A stretch of DNA of 64,000 bases from Microbacterium sp. EYE_78. GTDB lineage: Bacteria; Actinomycetota; Actinomycetes; Actinomycetales; Microbacteriaceae. The position numbers were made by a program, and so were the translations under genes. This document shows positions 47,471 through 56,851 of the stretch, piece by piece. The notes beneath the pieces were generated by a model. That model was given only the letters and a program-made list of their open reading frames with translations, ran no database searches and was not told the DNA's origin. Each line of letters begins with the position of its first letter. Position 1 is the stretch's first letter. The stretch spans positions 62,001 through 126,000 of the forward strand of contig NZ_JAHXMY010000002.1 of assembly GCF_023149035.1 (NCBI RefSeq). The letters are read 5' to 3'.

Positions 47471-48886
47471 TCAGCGGCTGATCACCTTCGGGGCGGCCAC
47501 CGCCTTCAGGCCGGCGGCGCCGAACTCCTGGCCGTATCCGGACGCCTTCACCCCGCCGAAGGGCACGAACGGGTTGATGGCGCCGTGGTTGTTGATCCAC
47601 ACGGTGCCCGCCTGCAGGCGCTTCGCCACGTCCACGGCGGCGTCCGGGTCAGCGGACCAGACGGATGCCCCGAGCCCCTGCTCGGACGCGTTGGCCCGCG
47701 CGACGGCGTCGTCGACGTCCGCATAGCGGATCACCGGGATCGCGGGACCGAACTGCTCCTCGTCGACGAGGGGGGCGCCGTCCTCGATGTCGGCGACGAC
47801 CGTCGGGCGGTAGAACAGCGGACCGAGTTCGGGGGCGGGCTCGCCGCCGGTCACGATGCGGGCTCCTCGCGCGCGGGCGTCGTCCACGAGTCGCGTGACG
47901 ATGTCGAACTGCTTCTCGTTCTGCAGCGGTCCGAGCACGTTTTCCTCGCTGAGGCCCGCGCCCATCGGCATCTGTCGTGCGAGGCCCGCGAGTGCGTCGA
48001 CGACCTCGTCGTACAGCGAGTCGTGCACGTAGAGGCGCTTGAGCGACGCGCAGGTCTGGCCGGTGTTGATGAAGATACCCCAGAACAGCGTTTCGGCGAT
48101 GGCCGCGACATCCGTGCCGGGCAGGACGATACCCGCGTCGTTGCCGCCGAGCTCGAGGGTGAGCCGGGCGAGGTTGTTCGCCGAGGACTCCACGATGCGG
48201 CGGCCGGTGGCCGTCGAGCCGGTGAACATGATCTTGTCGAAACCCGGGTGCGCGGCGATCGCCGCGCCGACCTCGCGGTCGCCGGAGATCGCGGTGAGGA
48301 CTCCGGGCGGCAGGTGCCGATTGAAGACCTCGACCAGTGCCAGCACCGACAGCGGCGTGTACTCGCTCGGCTTGGACACCACCGTGTTGCCCATGCGCAG
48401 CGACGGCGCGATCTGCCAGACGGCGATCATCATCGGCCAGTTCCACGGGCTGATCGCGCCGACCACGCCGAGGGCGTCGTAGTGGACCTCGGCGCGGGCG
48501 GGGCCGTCCTCGAAGACGACCTCGGGCTCGAGGGCGATGTCTGCCGCGCTCCGCGTCCACGCTGCGCAGGCCCCGACCTCGAAGCGGGCGTTGGGGCCGT
48601 TCAGGGGCTTGCCCTGCTCGCGCGAGAGCAGCTCGGCGAGCTCGTCCGCGTGCGCCTCGATGTCGTCGGCGATCTCGTGGAGCAGCCGGGCGCGCTCGGC
48701 GTGACCGAGGGCGTTCCACGACGGCTGGGCTGCGCGCGCCGCATCGACCGCTCGATCGAGGTCGGCCACGGTGTGGACGGGCGCGTGCCCGATGACCTCG
48801 CGAGTCGCGGCGTCCGGGATCGGCCGCCCCTCGCCTTCGGGCACGGTGACGGCATCCAGGATGCCGGTGGTCGCGCTGTCGGTCAT
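47471..48886 (-). CDS. NAD(P)-dependent aldehyde dehydrogenase
   Basis: The enzyme has 471 residues of the ALDH superfamily. The nucleophile is Cys279 in Asn-Thr-Gly-Gln-Thr-Cys, the general base is Glu in Leu-Glu-Leu-Gly-Gly-Asn-Asp, and Pro-Trp-Asn-Trp-Pro and Phe-Thr-Gly-Ser-Thr-Ala-Thr-Gly line the cofactor site. It ends in a Phe-Gly-Gly-Val-Lys-Ala-Ser-Gly-Tyr segment. It oxidises an unidentified aldehyde to the acid. AGGAGG precedes the ATG. It is divergent from the amidohydrolase gene; the 222-base gap contains a direct repeat that might serve both. Confidence 0.92.
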   Translation of the reverse strand: MTDSATTGILDAVTVPEGEGRPIPDAATREVIGHAPVHTVADLDRAVDAARAAQPSWNALGHAERARLLHEIADDIEAHADELAELLSREQGKPLNGPNARFEVGACAAWTRSAADIALEPEVVFEDGPARAEVHYDALGVVGAISPWNWPMMIAVWQIAPSLRMGNTVVSKPSEYTPLSVLALVEVFNRHLPPGVLTAISGDREVGAAIAAHPGFDKIMFTGSTATGRRIVESSANNLARLTLELGGNDAGIVLPGTDVAAIAETLFWGIFINTGQTCASLKRLYVHDSLYDEVVDALAGLARQMPMGAGLSEENVLGPLQNEKQFDIVTRLVDDARARGARIVTGGEPAPELGPLFYRPTVVADIEDGAPLVDEEQFGPAIPVIRYADVDDAVARANASEQGLGASVWSADPDAAVDVAKRLQAGTVWINNHGAINPFVPFGGVKASGYGQEFGAAGLKAVAAPKVISR

Positions 48887-48946
48887 GGGATCCTCCTCGA
48901 TCGGTGACGGCGGTGTCGCCATCCTCCGTCGGCTCACCGGGGGCCG

Positions 48947-48975
48947 GGTTGACCTCGGGCGCAGGGCGGTTGACC
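48947..48975. promoter_or_regulatory. Direct repeat GGTTGACC in a divergent promoter region
   Basis: GGTTGACC occurs at 48947-48954 and 48968-48975, 21 bases apart (two helical turns), between the divergent aldehyde dehydrogenase and amidohydrolase genes. Such spacing suits AraC-family binding, and an AraC gene lies at 54445. TTGACC could also be a -35 element. Confidence 0.4.
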
Positions 48976-49108
48976 GCCGGTGCACACCCGGATCGCCCTG
49001 CATCGACCGTCAATGCCGCTGCGCCTCGGAGCAAGCCGGCCGTGTGCGACGCACTCAGCATTGCTCATCAGCCGCCGTCGCTGATCACCCGCTCGGGCAG
49101 GAGGAACC

Positions 49109-50767
49109 ATGAGTCACGCCGATCTCGTCATCACCGGTGCCGTCGTCCACACCGTGGATGCCGACCACTCCCGCGCCACGGCCTTCGCCGTGCGCGAGGG
49201 GAGGTTCGTCGCGGTCGGCAGCGATGCCGATGTGGCCCCGTTCATCGGCGACGCCACGGTGGTACGGGACCTCGGCGGCGCTGCCGTCGTCCCCGGGCTG
49301 GTCGACGGCCACGCCCACCACCTCATCGCGGGGGAGGGCGACCTCTTCCAGCTCCGTTTCGCACCGACGGCCGGCTTCGATGAGGTCGTCGAGGCCGTGC
49401 GCTCCTACGCGGAGGGATTGGGCCCGGACGAGTGGGTCGTGGGGGAGATGTTCGGCAGCGTGCTGCTCGAGGATTTCTCGCGCGAGGAGGCGAGGCGGCG
49501 CATCGACGACGCCGCCGGCGGGCGCCCCGTCGTCCTCACGGACGACAGTCACCACAACAAGTTCGCGAACACCGCCGCGCTCGCGGCCGCCGGGATCGGC
49601 GACGACACCCCTGATCCCGACCACGGCAGGATCGTGCGCGACCCGGACACAGGGAAGCCGAGCGGGCTCCTCATGGAGTCGGCGACGATCGCGGTGACCG
49701 AAGCGGTCGACGCGCAGCAGCCGCGCACTCCGGAGCGCTCGCGCCAGGCGAGCGCCCGCGCGATCCAGATCCTGCACTCGTACGGCGTGACCGCCTTCCA
49801 GGATGCTGCGGCGACCGTCGAGATCATGTGCGCCCTGCGGGACCTCGATGAGGGCGGCGACCTGCACGCATGGGTGGTGTCGTCACTGTTGTCGAGCGAG
49901 TTCCTCTTCGCGAACACGCCGCACGGCGACGAGCTCGTAGCCCGGCGCGAGGAGTTCCGCACCCGTCATCACCGCCCCGATTTCGTGAAGGTCGCCCTCG
50001 ACGGCATCCCTCCCACGCAGACGGCGGCGTTCCTCACGCCGTACCTGGCGGACGAGGAGCATGGACACGCCCACTGCGGGACGACCACCATGGCGCCCGA
50101 TGAGCTCGAGGCCTGGCTGCTGCGCACCGCGGCGCAGGGACTCGGGGCGAAGATCCACTGCACCGGCGACGCCTCGGTGCGAGTCGCGCTGGACGCGATC
50201 GAGGCCGTCCGTGACGCGGGACACGACGGCGTCCGGTACCAGATCGCCCACGGCCAGTTCATCCACCCCGACGACCGCCGGCGGATGGTGCGGCTCGCCG
50301 TGTCGAACGACATGTCGCCGTACCTCTGGTTCCCCGGCGTGATCCCCGACGCGATCGCCGCCGTCCGCGCGCAGCCCGAGGCGACGCAGATGCACCCCGT
50401 GCGCGACCTCATCGACCTCGGCGTCCACGTGTTCGGCGGTTCGGACTGGCCGGTCGGCGAGTCCCCGAACCCGTGGGAGGGCATCCAGGGCCTCGTCACC
50501 CGGGCCGATCCACTCGGCCGGGCCCCGGGAACACTCTGGGCCGAGCAGGCGATCACTCTCGACGAGGCGCTCACGGCCTTCTCGCGCGGTGCCGCCGAGG
50601 CGATGGGTCTCGGCGACGAGACCGGGTCGATCGCCCCCGGACTGTCGGCCGATTTCGTCGTCCTCGACCAGGATCCCTTCGCCGTGCCGAGCGACCGGCT
50701 CGTCCGCACCCACGCCGTCGAGACCTGGTTCGCCGGCGACCTCGTCTACACCCGTCCCACCGATTGA
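49109..50767 (+). CDS. YtcJ-like amidohydrolase
   Basis: This 552-residue metal-dependent hydrolase has the amidohydrolase start (Val-Pro-Gly-Leu-Val-Asp-Gly-His-Ala-His-His), mid-protein Asp-Asp-Ser-His-His-Asn, Ile-His-Cys-Thr-Gly-Asp-Ala-Ser, His-Gly-Gln-Phe-Ile and a final Gly-Gly-Ser-Asp-Trp-Pro with the catalytic Asp. This is the YtcJ/N-substituted formamide deformylase group (amidohydrolase family 3). GAGGA precedes the ATG. It begins a run of same-strand genes for a ribose-type ABC importer, so its substrate is probably the imported compound, which I cannot identify. Cyclic or N-acyl amides are typical for the family. Confidence 0.85.
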   Translation: MSHADLVITGAVVHTVDADHSRATAFAVREGRFVAVGSDADVAPFIGDATVVRDLGGAAVVPGLVDGHAHHLIAGEGDLFQLRFAPTAGFDEVVEAVRSYAEGLGPDEWVVGEMFGSVLLEDFSREEARRRIDDAAGGRPVVLTDDSHHNKFANTAALAAAGIGDDTPDPDHGRIVRDPDTGKPSGLLMESATIAVTEAVDAQQPRTPERSRQASARAIQILHSYGVTAFQDAAATVEIMCALRDLDEGGDLHAWVVSSLLSSEFLFANTPHGDELVARREEFRTRHHRPDFVKVALDGIPPTQTAAFLTPYLADEEHGHAHCGTTTMAPDELEAWLLRTAAQGLGAKIHCTGDASVRVALDAIEAVRDAGHDGVRYQIAHGQFIHPDDRRRMVRLAVSNDMSPYLWFPGVIPDAIAAVRAQPEATQMHPVRDLIDLGVHVFGGSDWPVGESPNPWEGIQGLVTRADPLGRAPGTLWAEQAITLDEALTAFSRGAAEAMGLGDETGSIAPGLSADFVVLDQDPFAVPSDRLVRTHAVETWFAGDLVYTRPTD

Positions 50768-50812
50768 GCATCATCCGTCCCGACACCCGCACCACCTGAC
50801 ACAAGGAGCATC

Positions 50813-51817
50813 ATGAAGCGCAGCATCCGCACCGCGGCGGTCGCCACCGCCCTCATCGGTGGCCTGGTCCTCGCCGGCTGCAGCACCACCACCGCCGACG
50901 ACGCCGGGTCGGCGCCCTCGAGCGCGCCGCCCGAGCGCGGCGAGGTCGACAAGATCCTGTTCGACTACCCCTTCACCGCGCTGCCGGTCTACGGCGCGAT
51001 CGTCGGCATCGTCGAGAAGCGTGCCGCCGAGGCCGGGGTCGAGGTCGTCTTCACGAACGACGAGATGGACCTGCAGAAGCAGGTCAGCCAGCTGACCACG
51101 AACCTGACGAGCGACGTCGACGCCGTGGTGTCGTTCCCCGTCGACCCCGCCAGCCTCGAGTCCATCGCGGCCCAGTACCGGGCCGCGGGCAAGTACTGGG
51201 TCACCTACGGCGGCGACATGGAGAACCAGGACGCGACGCTGCAGTTCAGCTTCTACCAGTCCGGCTACGACCTCGGGAAGGATGCCGCGGAGTGGGCGCT
51301 CGAGAACGTCGGCGATGACGCGAAGGTCATCGTGCTCAGCGAGACCGAGCGCCAGATCGGCGCCGAGCGGACGCAGGGACTGCTCGACGGCCTGGAGGAG
51401 AACGGACCCGACCTCGAGATCGTCGCGCAGCAGCAGGCGGTCACGCCCGACGACGGGCTCTCGGCGACGACGACGCTGCTCGCGCAGCATCCCGACGTCA
51501 ACGTGGTCGTGTCGGCGGTCGGCGACGCCGCCCAGGGCGCCTACCAGGCGCTCGTCGAGTCCGGGCGCGCGGAGGACGACGCGCAGACCTACGTGGGCGG
51601 CCTCGACCCCAACGTCTACCTCCTGCAGAAGATGCGCGACGGCGGCTTCTTCCGCGCCGCGACCTACTTCTCGCTCGAGGAGCTCGTCTCCCAGGTGATC
51701 GACATCCCCCTGGCCCTCGGCACGGGGGACACGGACGCGAGCGTTGACCTGCCGGTCGAGCTCGTGACCGTCGACACCCCCGAGCTCGACCAGTACATCA
51801 CCGAGCTGGGCGGCTGA
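50813..51817 (+). CDS. RbsB/LacI-like ABC substrate-binding lipoprotein
   Basis: This 334-residue extracellular protein has a Leu-Ala-Gly-Cys lipobox at about residue 23 and the periplasmic-binding fold of the ribose/autoinducer group (Asp-Ala-Val-Val-Ser-Phe-Pro-Val-Asp-Pro early, Thr-Tyr-Val-Gly-Gly-Leu-Asp late). AAGGAG precedes the ATG. It is the receptor for the transporter encoded by the next two genes. The neighbours (amidohydrolase, aldehyde dehydrogenase) suggest a non-sugar ligand, so the usual 'sugar' label may be wrong. Confidence 0.88.
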   Translation: MKRSIRTAAVATALIGGLVLAGCSTTTADDAGSAPSSAPPERGEVDKILFDYPFTALPVYGAIVGIVEKRAAEAGVEVVFTNDEMDLQKQVSQLTTNLTSDVDAVVSFPVDPASLESIAAQYRAAGKYWVTYGGDMENQDATLQFSFYQSGYDLGKDAAEWALENVGDDAKVIVLSETERQIGAERTQGLLDGLEENGPDLEIVAQQQAVTPDDGLSATTTLLAQHPDVNVVVSAVGDAAQGAYQALVESGRAEDDAQTYVGGLDPNVYLLQKMRDGGFFRAATYFSLEELVSQVIDIPLALGTGDTDASVDLPVELVTVDTPELDQYITELGG

Positions 51818-51821
51818 ACCG

Positions 51822-51854
51822 GCGGGGGTGGATGCCGCCGGCATCCACCCCCGC
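51822..51854 (+). terminator. Intra-operon hairpin after the RbsB-like gene
   Basis: A perfect 15-bp stem (51822-51836 with 51840-51854) with a 3-base loop carries GGATGCC as an inverted pair. It sits between the binding-protein and ATPase genes and probably limits read-through. Confidence 0.7.
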
Positions 51855-51894
51855 GATCCCGCCCGCCGACCCGCCCCTTGAACGGAAGCAGCCC

Positions 51895-53421
51895 ATGCCG
51901 GTCACCGTCCGCGGACTCACCAAGCGCTACGGCGCCACGCTCGCCCTCGACGACGTGGATCTCGACCTCGCCGACGGCGAGATCCACGCCCTCCTCGGCC
52001 ACAACGGCGCCGGGAAGTCGACCGTCATCGGCTGTCTCGGAGGGGGGACCTCCCCGACGGCCGGCGAGATGGTCGTCGACGGTCGCTCGTACGCGGCGCT
52101 CTCGCCGCGGGAGTCGATCGGCGCGGGCGTGGCGGTGATCTACCAGCACCTGAGCGTCGTGGACAACCTGACCGTCGCGGAGAACCTGTTCCTCGGCCAG
52201 GAGCGGACGCGCGCCGGTCTCATCCGGCGGGGCGCCCAGCGCGACCGGGCGCGCGCCGCGCTGGACCGCATCGGCGCGCACGGCATCGACCCGGACATGC
52301 GCCTCGGCGCCCTCCCCATCGGCCAGCGTCAGATGGTCGAGATCGCCAAAGTGCTCCAGCGCGACGCTCGACTGCTGATCCTCGACGAGCCGACCGCCGC
52401 GCTCTCGAAGGATGAAGCGTCGCGGCTGGGGGACCTCATCCGTGAGCTCGCCGGTCGCGGGATCGCGATCCTCTACGTCACCCACCTGCTCGGCGAGGTG
52501 CTGAAGCTCGCCGATCGGGCGACGGTGCTGCGCAACGGCCGCGCCGTCTGGATCGCGAATCGGGCCGAGATCACGCGGGACTCGCTGGTCGCCGCCATCA
52601 GCGACGGACATGCCGGCGCGCACGCGTCGCCGGCGCCGCCGCGTCGGGATGCCGAGGCGGCGCTCGCCGTCCGCGGTCTGACGGGCCCGGGACTCGGCCC
52701 CATCGACCTGAGCGTCGCACCCGGCGAGATCGTCGCCTGCTACGGACTCGTCGGATCGGGTCGGTCGCGGCTGTTCGGCACCGTCTTCGGCAGGCTGCCC
52801 CGCACGGCGGGCACGGTCAGCGTCGACGGTGTGCCCCGCAACGCCACTTCGCCTCGCCAGGCGCTGTGCGGCGGGATCGCGCTGGTCCCCGGCGATCGGG
52901 CCCGGGAAGGGCTCTTCGCGGCGCTGGGGGCGGCGGAGAACACGATCGTCGAAGCCTCGAGCAGGCTGGGCCGGGGCGGCTTCCGCTCGGCGCGCGCCGA
53001 GCGGGGCGTCTTCGACCGCGTGGCCGCCTCGCTCGCCCTCCGCCCCCACGAACCCGCCCTCCCCGCGGGCCGGTTCAGCGGCGGCAACCAGCAGAAGATC
53101 CTGCTCGGGCGGTGGGTCAACGACGCGGCGCGCACGCGCGTCGTCCTGCTCGACGATCCGACCCAGGGCGTCGACGTGGGCGCTCGCAAGGACATCTACG
53201 ACGCGGTGAAGCGGCTCGCCGCGGACCGCGGCGTCGGCGTCGTCGTCGCCACCAACGAGCCCGAGGAGGTCATCGACCTCGCGCACCGCTGTCTCATCTT
53301 CTCGCGCGGTCGCATCGTCGAAGAGCACATCGTCGCCGATACCACCGCCGACCGCCTGCTGGCCGCGGTCCACCGCACCACTCCCGAGACCCGCATCCTC
53401 GACGCCTCCGAAGGGCACTGA
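51895..53421 (+). CDS. RbsA-like ABC ATPase with two nucleotide-binding domains
   Basis: The protein has 508 residues. The N-terminal domain has Walker A Gly-His-Asn-Gly-Ala-Gly-Lys-Ser-Thr and Walker B Leu-Leu-Ile-Leu-Asp-Glu-Pro-Thr-Ala-Ala-Leu. The C-terminal domain has a degenerate Walker A (Gly-Leu-Val-Gly-Ser-Gly-Arg-Ser) and Leu-Leu-Asp-Asp-Pro-Thr-Gln-Gly-Val-Asp with a Ser-Gly-Gly-Asn-Gln-Gln-Lys signature, as in RbsA. It energises import by the adjoining permease. The start is ATG 51895, after a GGAAG site. Confidence 0.92.
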   Translation: MPVTVRGLTKRYGATLALDDVDLDLADGEIHALLGHNGAGKSTVIGCLGGGTSPTAGEMVVDGRSYAALSPRESIGAGVAVIYQHLSVVDNLTVAENLFLGQERTRAGLIRRGAQRDRARAALDRIGAHGIDPDMRLGALPIGQRQMVEIAKVLQRDARLLILDEPTAALSKDEASRLGDLIRELAGRGIAILYVTHLLGEVLKLADRATVLRNGRAVWIANRAEITRDSLVAAISDGHAGAHASPAPPRRDAEAALAVRGLTGPGLGPIDLSVAPGEIVACYGLVGSGRSRLFGTVFGRLPRTAGTVSVDGVPRNATSPRQALCGGIALVPGDRAREGLFAALGAAENTIVEASSRLGRGGFRSARAERGVFDRVAASLALRPHEPALPAGRFSGGNQQKILLGRWVNDAARTRVVLLDDPTQGVDVGARKDIYDAVKRLAADRGVGVVVATNEPEEVIDLAHRCLIFSRGRIVEEHIVADTTADRLLAAVHRTTPETRILDASEGH

Positions 53422-53422
53422 C

Positions 53423-54421
53423 ATGATCCTCCGCCGACTTCCCTCCGCCCTCCTCGAGAGCGTCGTCCGCACGCCGCTCCTGGTCATCCTCATCGTCCTG
53501 GTGGTGGGTGTGCAGCTCGCCACCGATGCGTTCTTCGGATGGTCCAACATCCGCGGCATCCTGCAGGACAGCGCCGTCATCGCGATCGTCGCCGTCCCGG
53601 TCGCGATGCTGCTGATCGCGGGGTACATCGACCTGTCCGTGGGCTCGACCCTCGCCCTCGGGGGCGTCGTGGCTTCGCTCGTCATGGACAAGGGGGCGGG
53701 CAATCCGGCGCTCGCCGTGCTCCTCGCGATCCTCGCCGGCGCCGCGGTCGGACTCATCAACGCGTTCGTGGTCGTCGTCCTGGGCCTCAACTCCTTCATC
53801 ACGACCCTCGGCACCCTGACCGCGGTCCGGGGCGTCGCGCAGCTGGTGAGCCCCGTCCCGCGCAACAACTTCGGCGACCAGTTCGGGCTGCTCGGCGTCG
53901 GCACCCTGGCCGGCATCCCGTTCTCCGTCTGGATCGCCGCCGCCGTCCTCATGATCGCCGCCGTGTTCCTCTCCCTCACCCCCGCGGGCCGCCACGTCTT
54001 CGCGATCGGCGTCAACCGCGAGGCCGCCTACCTGTCGGGCGTGCGCGTCAAAGTGCTGCCGTTCTGGCTCTTCGGTCTGTCGGGGGCGATGGCGGGCTTC
54101 GCCGGAACCATCGTCGTCGCGCGGCTGAACAGCGCACCCGCCGGGCAGATCGGCGCGGGCTTCGAGCTCGTGGTGCTCACCGCGGTCCTCCTCGGGGGAG
54201 TGGCGCTCACCGGCGGAGAGGGCGGGATCTTCGGCGTCATCGTCGGCGTGCTCTTCTACGGCGCGCTCAACAACTCGCTGGTGCTGCTCGGGGTGACCAC
54301 GTTCTGGCAGGCGGTGGCAAGCGGTGTCGCGCTCGTCGCCGCCATCGGGCTCAGCTCGATGACCCATGTGCTGCGGGTGCGGCTGGCGGCAGCTCGGGCA
54401 CGGCGGCTCGCCGCCGCCTGA
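53423..54421 (+). CDS. RbsC-like ABC permease
   Basis: This 332-residue membrane protein is of the BPD_transp_2 family with eight to ten hydrophobic segments. Gly-Tyr-Ile-Asp-Leu-Ser-Val-Gly-Ser and Gly-Leu-Asn-Ser-Phe-Ile-Thr-Thr-Leu-Gly-Thr are typical of RbsC/YtfT permeases, as is Gly-Val-Asn-Arg-Glu-Ala-Ala-Tyr-Leu-Ser-Gly. The ATG comes one base after the ATPase stop. A single permease gene implies a homodimeric channel. Confidence 0.92.
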   Translation: MILRRLPSALLESVVRTPLLVILIVLVVGVQLATDAFFGWSNIRGILQDSAVIAIVAVPVAMLLIAGYIDLSVGSTLALGGVVASLVMDKGAGNPALAVLLAILAGAAVGLINAFVVVVLGLNSFITTLGTLTAVRGVAQLVSPVPRNNFGDQFGLLGVGTLAGIPFSVWIAAAVLMIAAVFLSLTPAGRHVFAIGVNREAAYLSGVRVKVLPFWLFGLSGAMAGFAGTIVVARLNSAPAGQIGAGFELVVLTAVLLGGVALTGGEGGIFGVIVGVLFYGALNNSLVLLGVTTFWQAVASGVALVAAIGLSSMTHVLRVRLAAARARRLAAA

Positions 54422-54444
54422 GCATCGGCTCCGCCCGTCCGCGC

Positions 54445-55395
54445 TCAGGGCCGGCGCGGGCGGATGCCGCTCGGCGGCAGGCCGTAGTGCGCGCGGAACG
54501 TGCGGCTGAAGTGCGCGGCGTCGACGAAGCCGTTGGCGAGGGCGATCGAGGTGACCGACCGGTCCGCTGCGGAGGGGTCGATGAGCTCGTCGTAGCAGCG
54601 CTCGAGGCGCCGATTGCGGATGACCGTCGACACGGTCGTGCCCTGGTCGTTGAAGAGCCCGTGGAGGTGGCGCACCGAAATGTAGTGCGCGGCGGCGATC
54701 GAGGGCGGGCTGAGGTCGGGGGAGGACAGGTGCTCGTCGATGTAGTCCAGGACGCGGCGGCGCAGTCCGTCGTGGCCGGACGCGGCGGTCAGCGACCCCA
54801 TGCCCTCCTCGACGAGCGTGGCGACCATCTCGACCGCCGTCCGCGACAGACGACGGGCCGTGTGCGGATCGAGGTCGCGGACCCGCTCGCTGAGGGAGGC
54901 GAGGTAGGGGCGGACCAGGGAGCCCACCGCCGAGTCCGCGCCGAGGCGCGTGGCGGTGAGGCGACCCAGCTGGTCGGACGGGAGCGAGAGCAGGTCTTTG
55001 GGGAACATGACGACCGAGAGCCGCGAATCGTCGCCGTAGAGCAGCGAGTACGGGCGGTCGGTGTCGTAGAAGGTCATGTCGCCCGCTGTCAGCGCGCTCT
55101 CGCGCCCGTCCTGGACGATCATGCCGGTGCCGGCTTCGAGCAGCGTGAACTTGAAGTAGTGCTGCGACGCGGCGCGGATGAGGGACTCGGTGCGGTGCAC
55201 GGAGTGCGCCGAGGCGGCGATCGTGAGGACGTGGACGTCGCCGGCCGCCTGGCCGCGCAGCGCTCCGCGGAAGGTCTCGGGGTCGGCGGCGCGCACGTCG
55301 AGCGAGACGACCGCCTCGCCGACGGCGTGCCGGAACGGCGCGAGGTCGAGGACGCTGTCGAAGGCGGCGGACTGGTACGGGGATCGGGTGTTCAT
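54445..55395 (-). CDS. AraC-family transcriptional regulator
   Basis: The protein has 316 residues. The N-terminal part is a cupin-like AraC-binding-like domain (Ala-Ala-Ser-Gln-His-Tyr-Phe-Lys near residue 78, and Gly-Asp-Met-Thr-Phe-Tyr-Asp-Thr-Asp-Arg-Pro-Tyr). The C-terminal 100 residues form the double helix-turn-helix, ending Asn-Gly-Phe-Val-Asp-Ala-Ala-His-Phe-Ser-Arg-Thr-Phe. It is convergent with the ABC importer genes and probably regulates them and the amidohydrolase; the 21-base direct repeat at 48947 is a candidate target. The start is ATG 55395 with a GGAG-like site. Confidence 0.88.
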   Translation of the reverse strand: MNTRSPYQSAAFDSVLDLAPFRHAVGEAVVSLDVRAADPETFRGALRGQAAGDVHVLTIAASAHSVHRTESLIRAASQHYFKFTLLEAGTGMIVQDGRESALTAGDMTFYDTDRPYSLLYGDDSRLSVVMFPKDLLSLPSDQLGRLTATRLGADSAVGSLVRPYLASLSERVRDLDPHTARRLSRTAVEMVATLVEEGMGSLTAASGHDGLRRRVLDYIDEHLSSPDLSPPSIAAAHYISVRHLHGLFNDQGTTVSTVIRNRRLERCYDELIDPSAADRSVTSIALANGFVDAAHFSRTFRAHYGLPPSGIRPRRP

Positions 55396-55573
55396 CGCTC
55401 TCACTCCGTCGTGAAACGATTGCCGGGTACGGGTTCGGGTCACCTTAGCACCGTTCATTGAGACTGGCGGCGGGGGTGCATCCATCGTGCCGCGTCCGTA
55501 TTTCGGTGAGGCTACCGACGTGTGACGGATGCCGGCTGGATCATCCGCCCGTCATGCCGACGCCCGAGGGCGC

Positions 55574-56851
55574 TCAGGAACGCACCTCGTCGAGCCCCCC
55601 GCGGAGGGCGCGGATCAGCACGGGCACGTGCTCGTCGTCGAAGGCGAGCGGCGGTCGGATCTTCAGCACCGACCCGGTCGGGCCGATCCTGCTGAGCAGC
55701 ACACCGCGTCGCTTCACGGCTTCGACGAGCAGGCGGGTGGTCGCGGCATCCGGATTCGTCTGCTCCGCATCGGCGAACACCTGGAAGCCGAAGAACAGCC
55801 CGTCGCCCTTGATCGGTCCGAGGCGGGCGTCCGAGGCGACCAGCTCGCCCAGGTGCGCGCGGACCACGGCGCCGAGCCGCCCTGCACGCGGGAACAGCTC
55901 CTCGTCGTCGATCACGTGCAGCACTTCGAGCCCGACCGCCGACGAGACCGGGTTGCCGGCGAAGGTGTTGAAGTACTCGTTGCGCGATCCGAACTCCTCG
56001 AGGAGGTCGGCGGTGGTGATCACGGCGGCGAGCGGATGCCCGTTGCCCAGCGGTTTGCCGAGGGTGACGAGGTCGGGAAGCAGCGCGTACCGCTGGTACC
56101 CCCAGAAGGTGCGACCGGTCCGTCCGAGCCCCGCCTGCACCTCGTCGCCGATCACCAGGCCGCCGGCGGCACGGACGCGCGCGGCGACACCCTCGACGAA
56201 GCCGGCGGGCACCCGCGGCATCCCCTCGGTCGAGAAGATCGACTCCAGGATGACGGCCGAGACGCCGTGCCCTGCGCGGCGGAGATCGGCGAGGGCGTGG
56301 TCCACTGCCGCCAGCGCCTCGTCCCGCACGACGGCCGGCTCGCGCCGATCCGTGTCGAGGTCGGGCACGCGGAAGGCGCGGACATGCTCGGCGAGGCCTT
56401 CGTGGGTGAGGAGTCCGGTCGTCGCACCGGCGAGCAGCGACGTGTTGCCGTGATAGCTGAAGTCCGTGACGAGGATGCCTCGGGCACCGGTGTGCTGCAT
56501 CGCGATCCGAAAGGCGAGTTCGTTCGCCTCGGAGCCGCTGTTGGCGAAGAGCACGCGGTCCAGCTCGGGCTCGAACCGCGCGATGAGCGCCTCGGCGTAG
56601 TCGAGGATCTTCTCGTTGAGGTAGCGCGTGTGCACGTTCAGTGTCTGAGCCTGGCGATGCAGGGCCTCCACGACACGGGGGTGGGTGTGGCCGACGTGGG
56701 GCACGTTGTTGTAGGCGTCGAGGTAGTGCCGCCCGTCCGCGTCGGTCAACCACACGCCCGACGCCGACACGATGTGCACGGGCTGGTCGTAGAACAGGGG
56801 CGAGTGGCGACCGATGGTGGCGTGTCGGCGGGTGAGGAGATCGGAGGTCAT
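55574..56851 (-). CDS. Class III PLP enzyme, aminotransferase or phospho-lyase
   Basis: The enzyme has 425 residues of fold-type I class III. Phe-Ala-Asn-Ser-Gly-Ser-Glu-Ala-Asn-Glu holds the PLP phosphate, Gly-Asp-Glu-Val-Gln-Ala-Gly-Leu-Gly-Arg is the class III signature, and the PLP Lys is in Thr-Leu-Gly-Lys-Pro-Leu-Gly-Asn-Gly. The last segment with Asn-Gly-His-Pro and the early Asn-Asn-Val-Pro-His-Val-Gly-His resemble the AGXT2L (ethanolamine-phosphate and phosphohydroxylysine phospho-lyase) group. The upstream gene encodes an APH-type kinase and overlaps its start, which favours a kinase-lyase pathway over simple transamination. Which amino alcohol is used is unknown. Confidence 0.82.
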   Translation of the reverse strand: MTSDLLTRRHATIGRHSPLFYDQPVHIVSASGVWLTDADGRHYLDAYNNVPHVGHTHPRVVEALHRQAQTLNVHTRYLNEKILDYAEALIARFEPELDRVLFANSGSEANELAFRIAMQHTGARGILVTDFSYHGNTSLLAGATTGLLTHEGLAEHVRAFRVPDLDTDRREPAVVRDEALAAVDHALADLRRAGHGVSAVILESIFSTEGMPRVPAGFVEGVAARVRAAGGLVIGDEVQAGLGRTGRTFWGYQRYALLPDLVTLGKPLGNGHPLAAVITTADLLEEFGSRNEYFNTFAGNPVSSAVGLEVLHVIDDEELFPRAGRLGAVVRAHLGELVASDARLGPIKGDGLFFGFQVFADAEQTNPDAATTRLLVEAVKRRGVLLSRIGPTGSVLKIRPPLAFDDEHVPVLIRALRGGLDEVRS

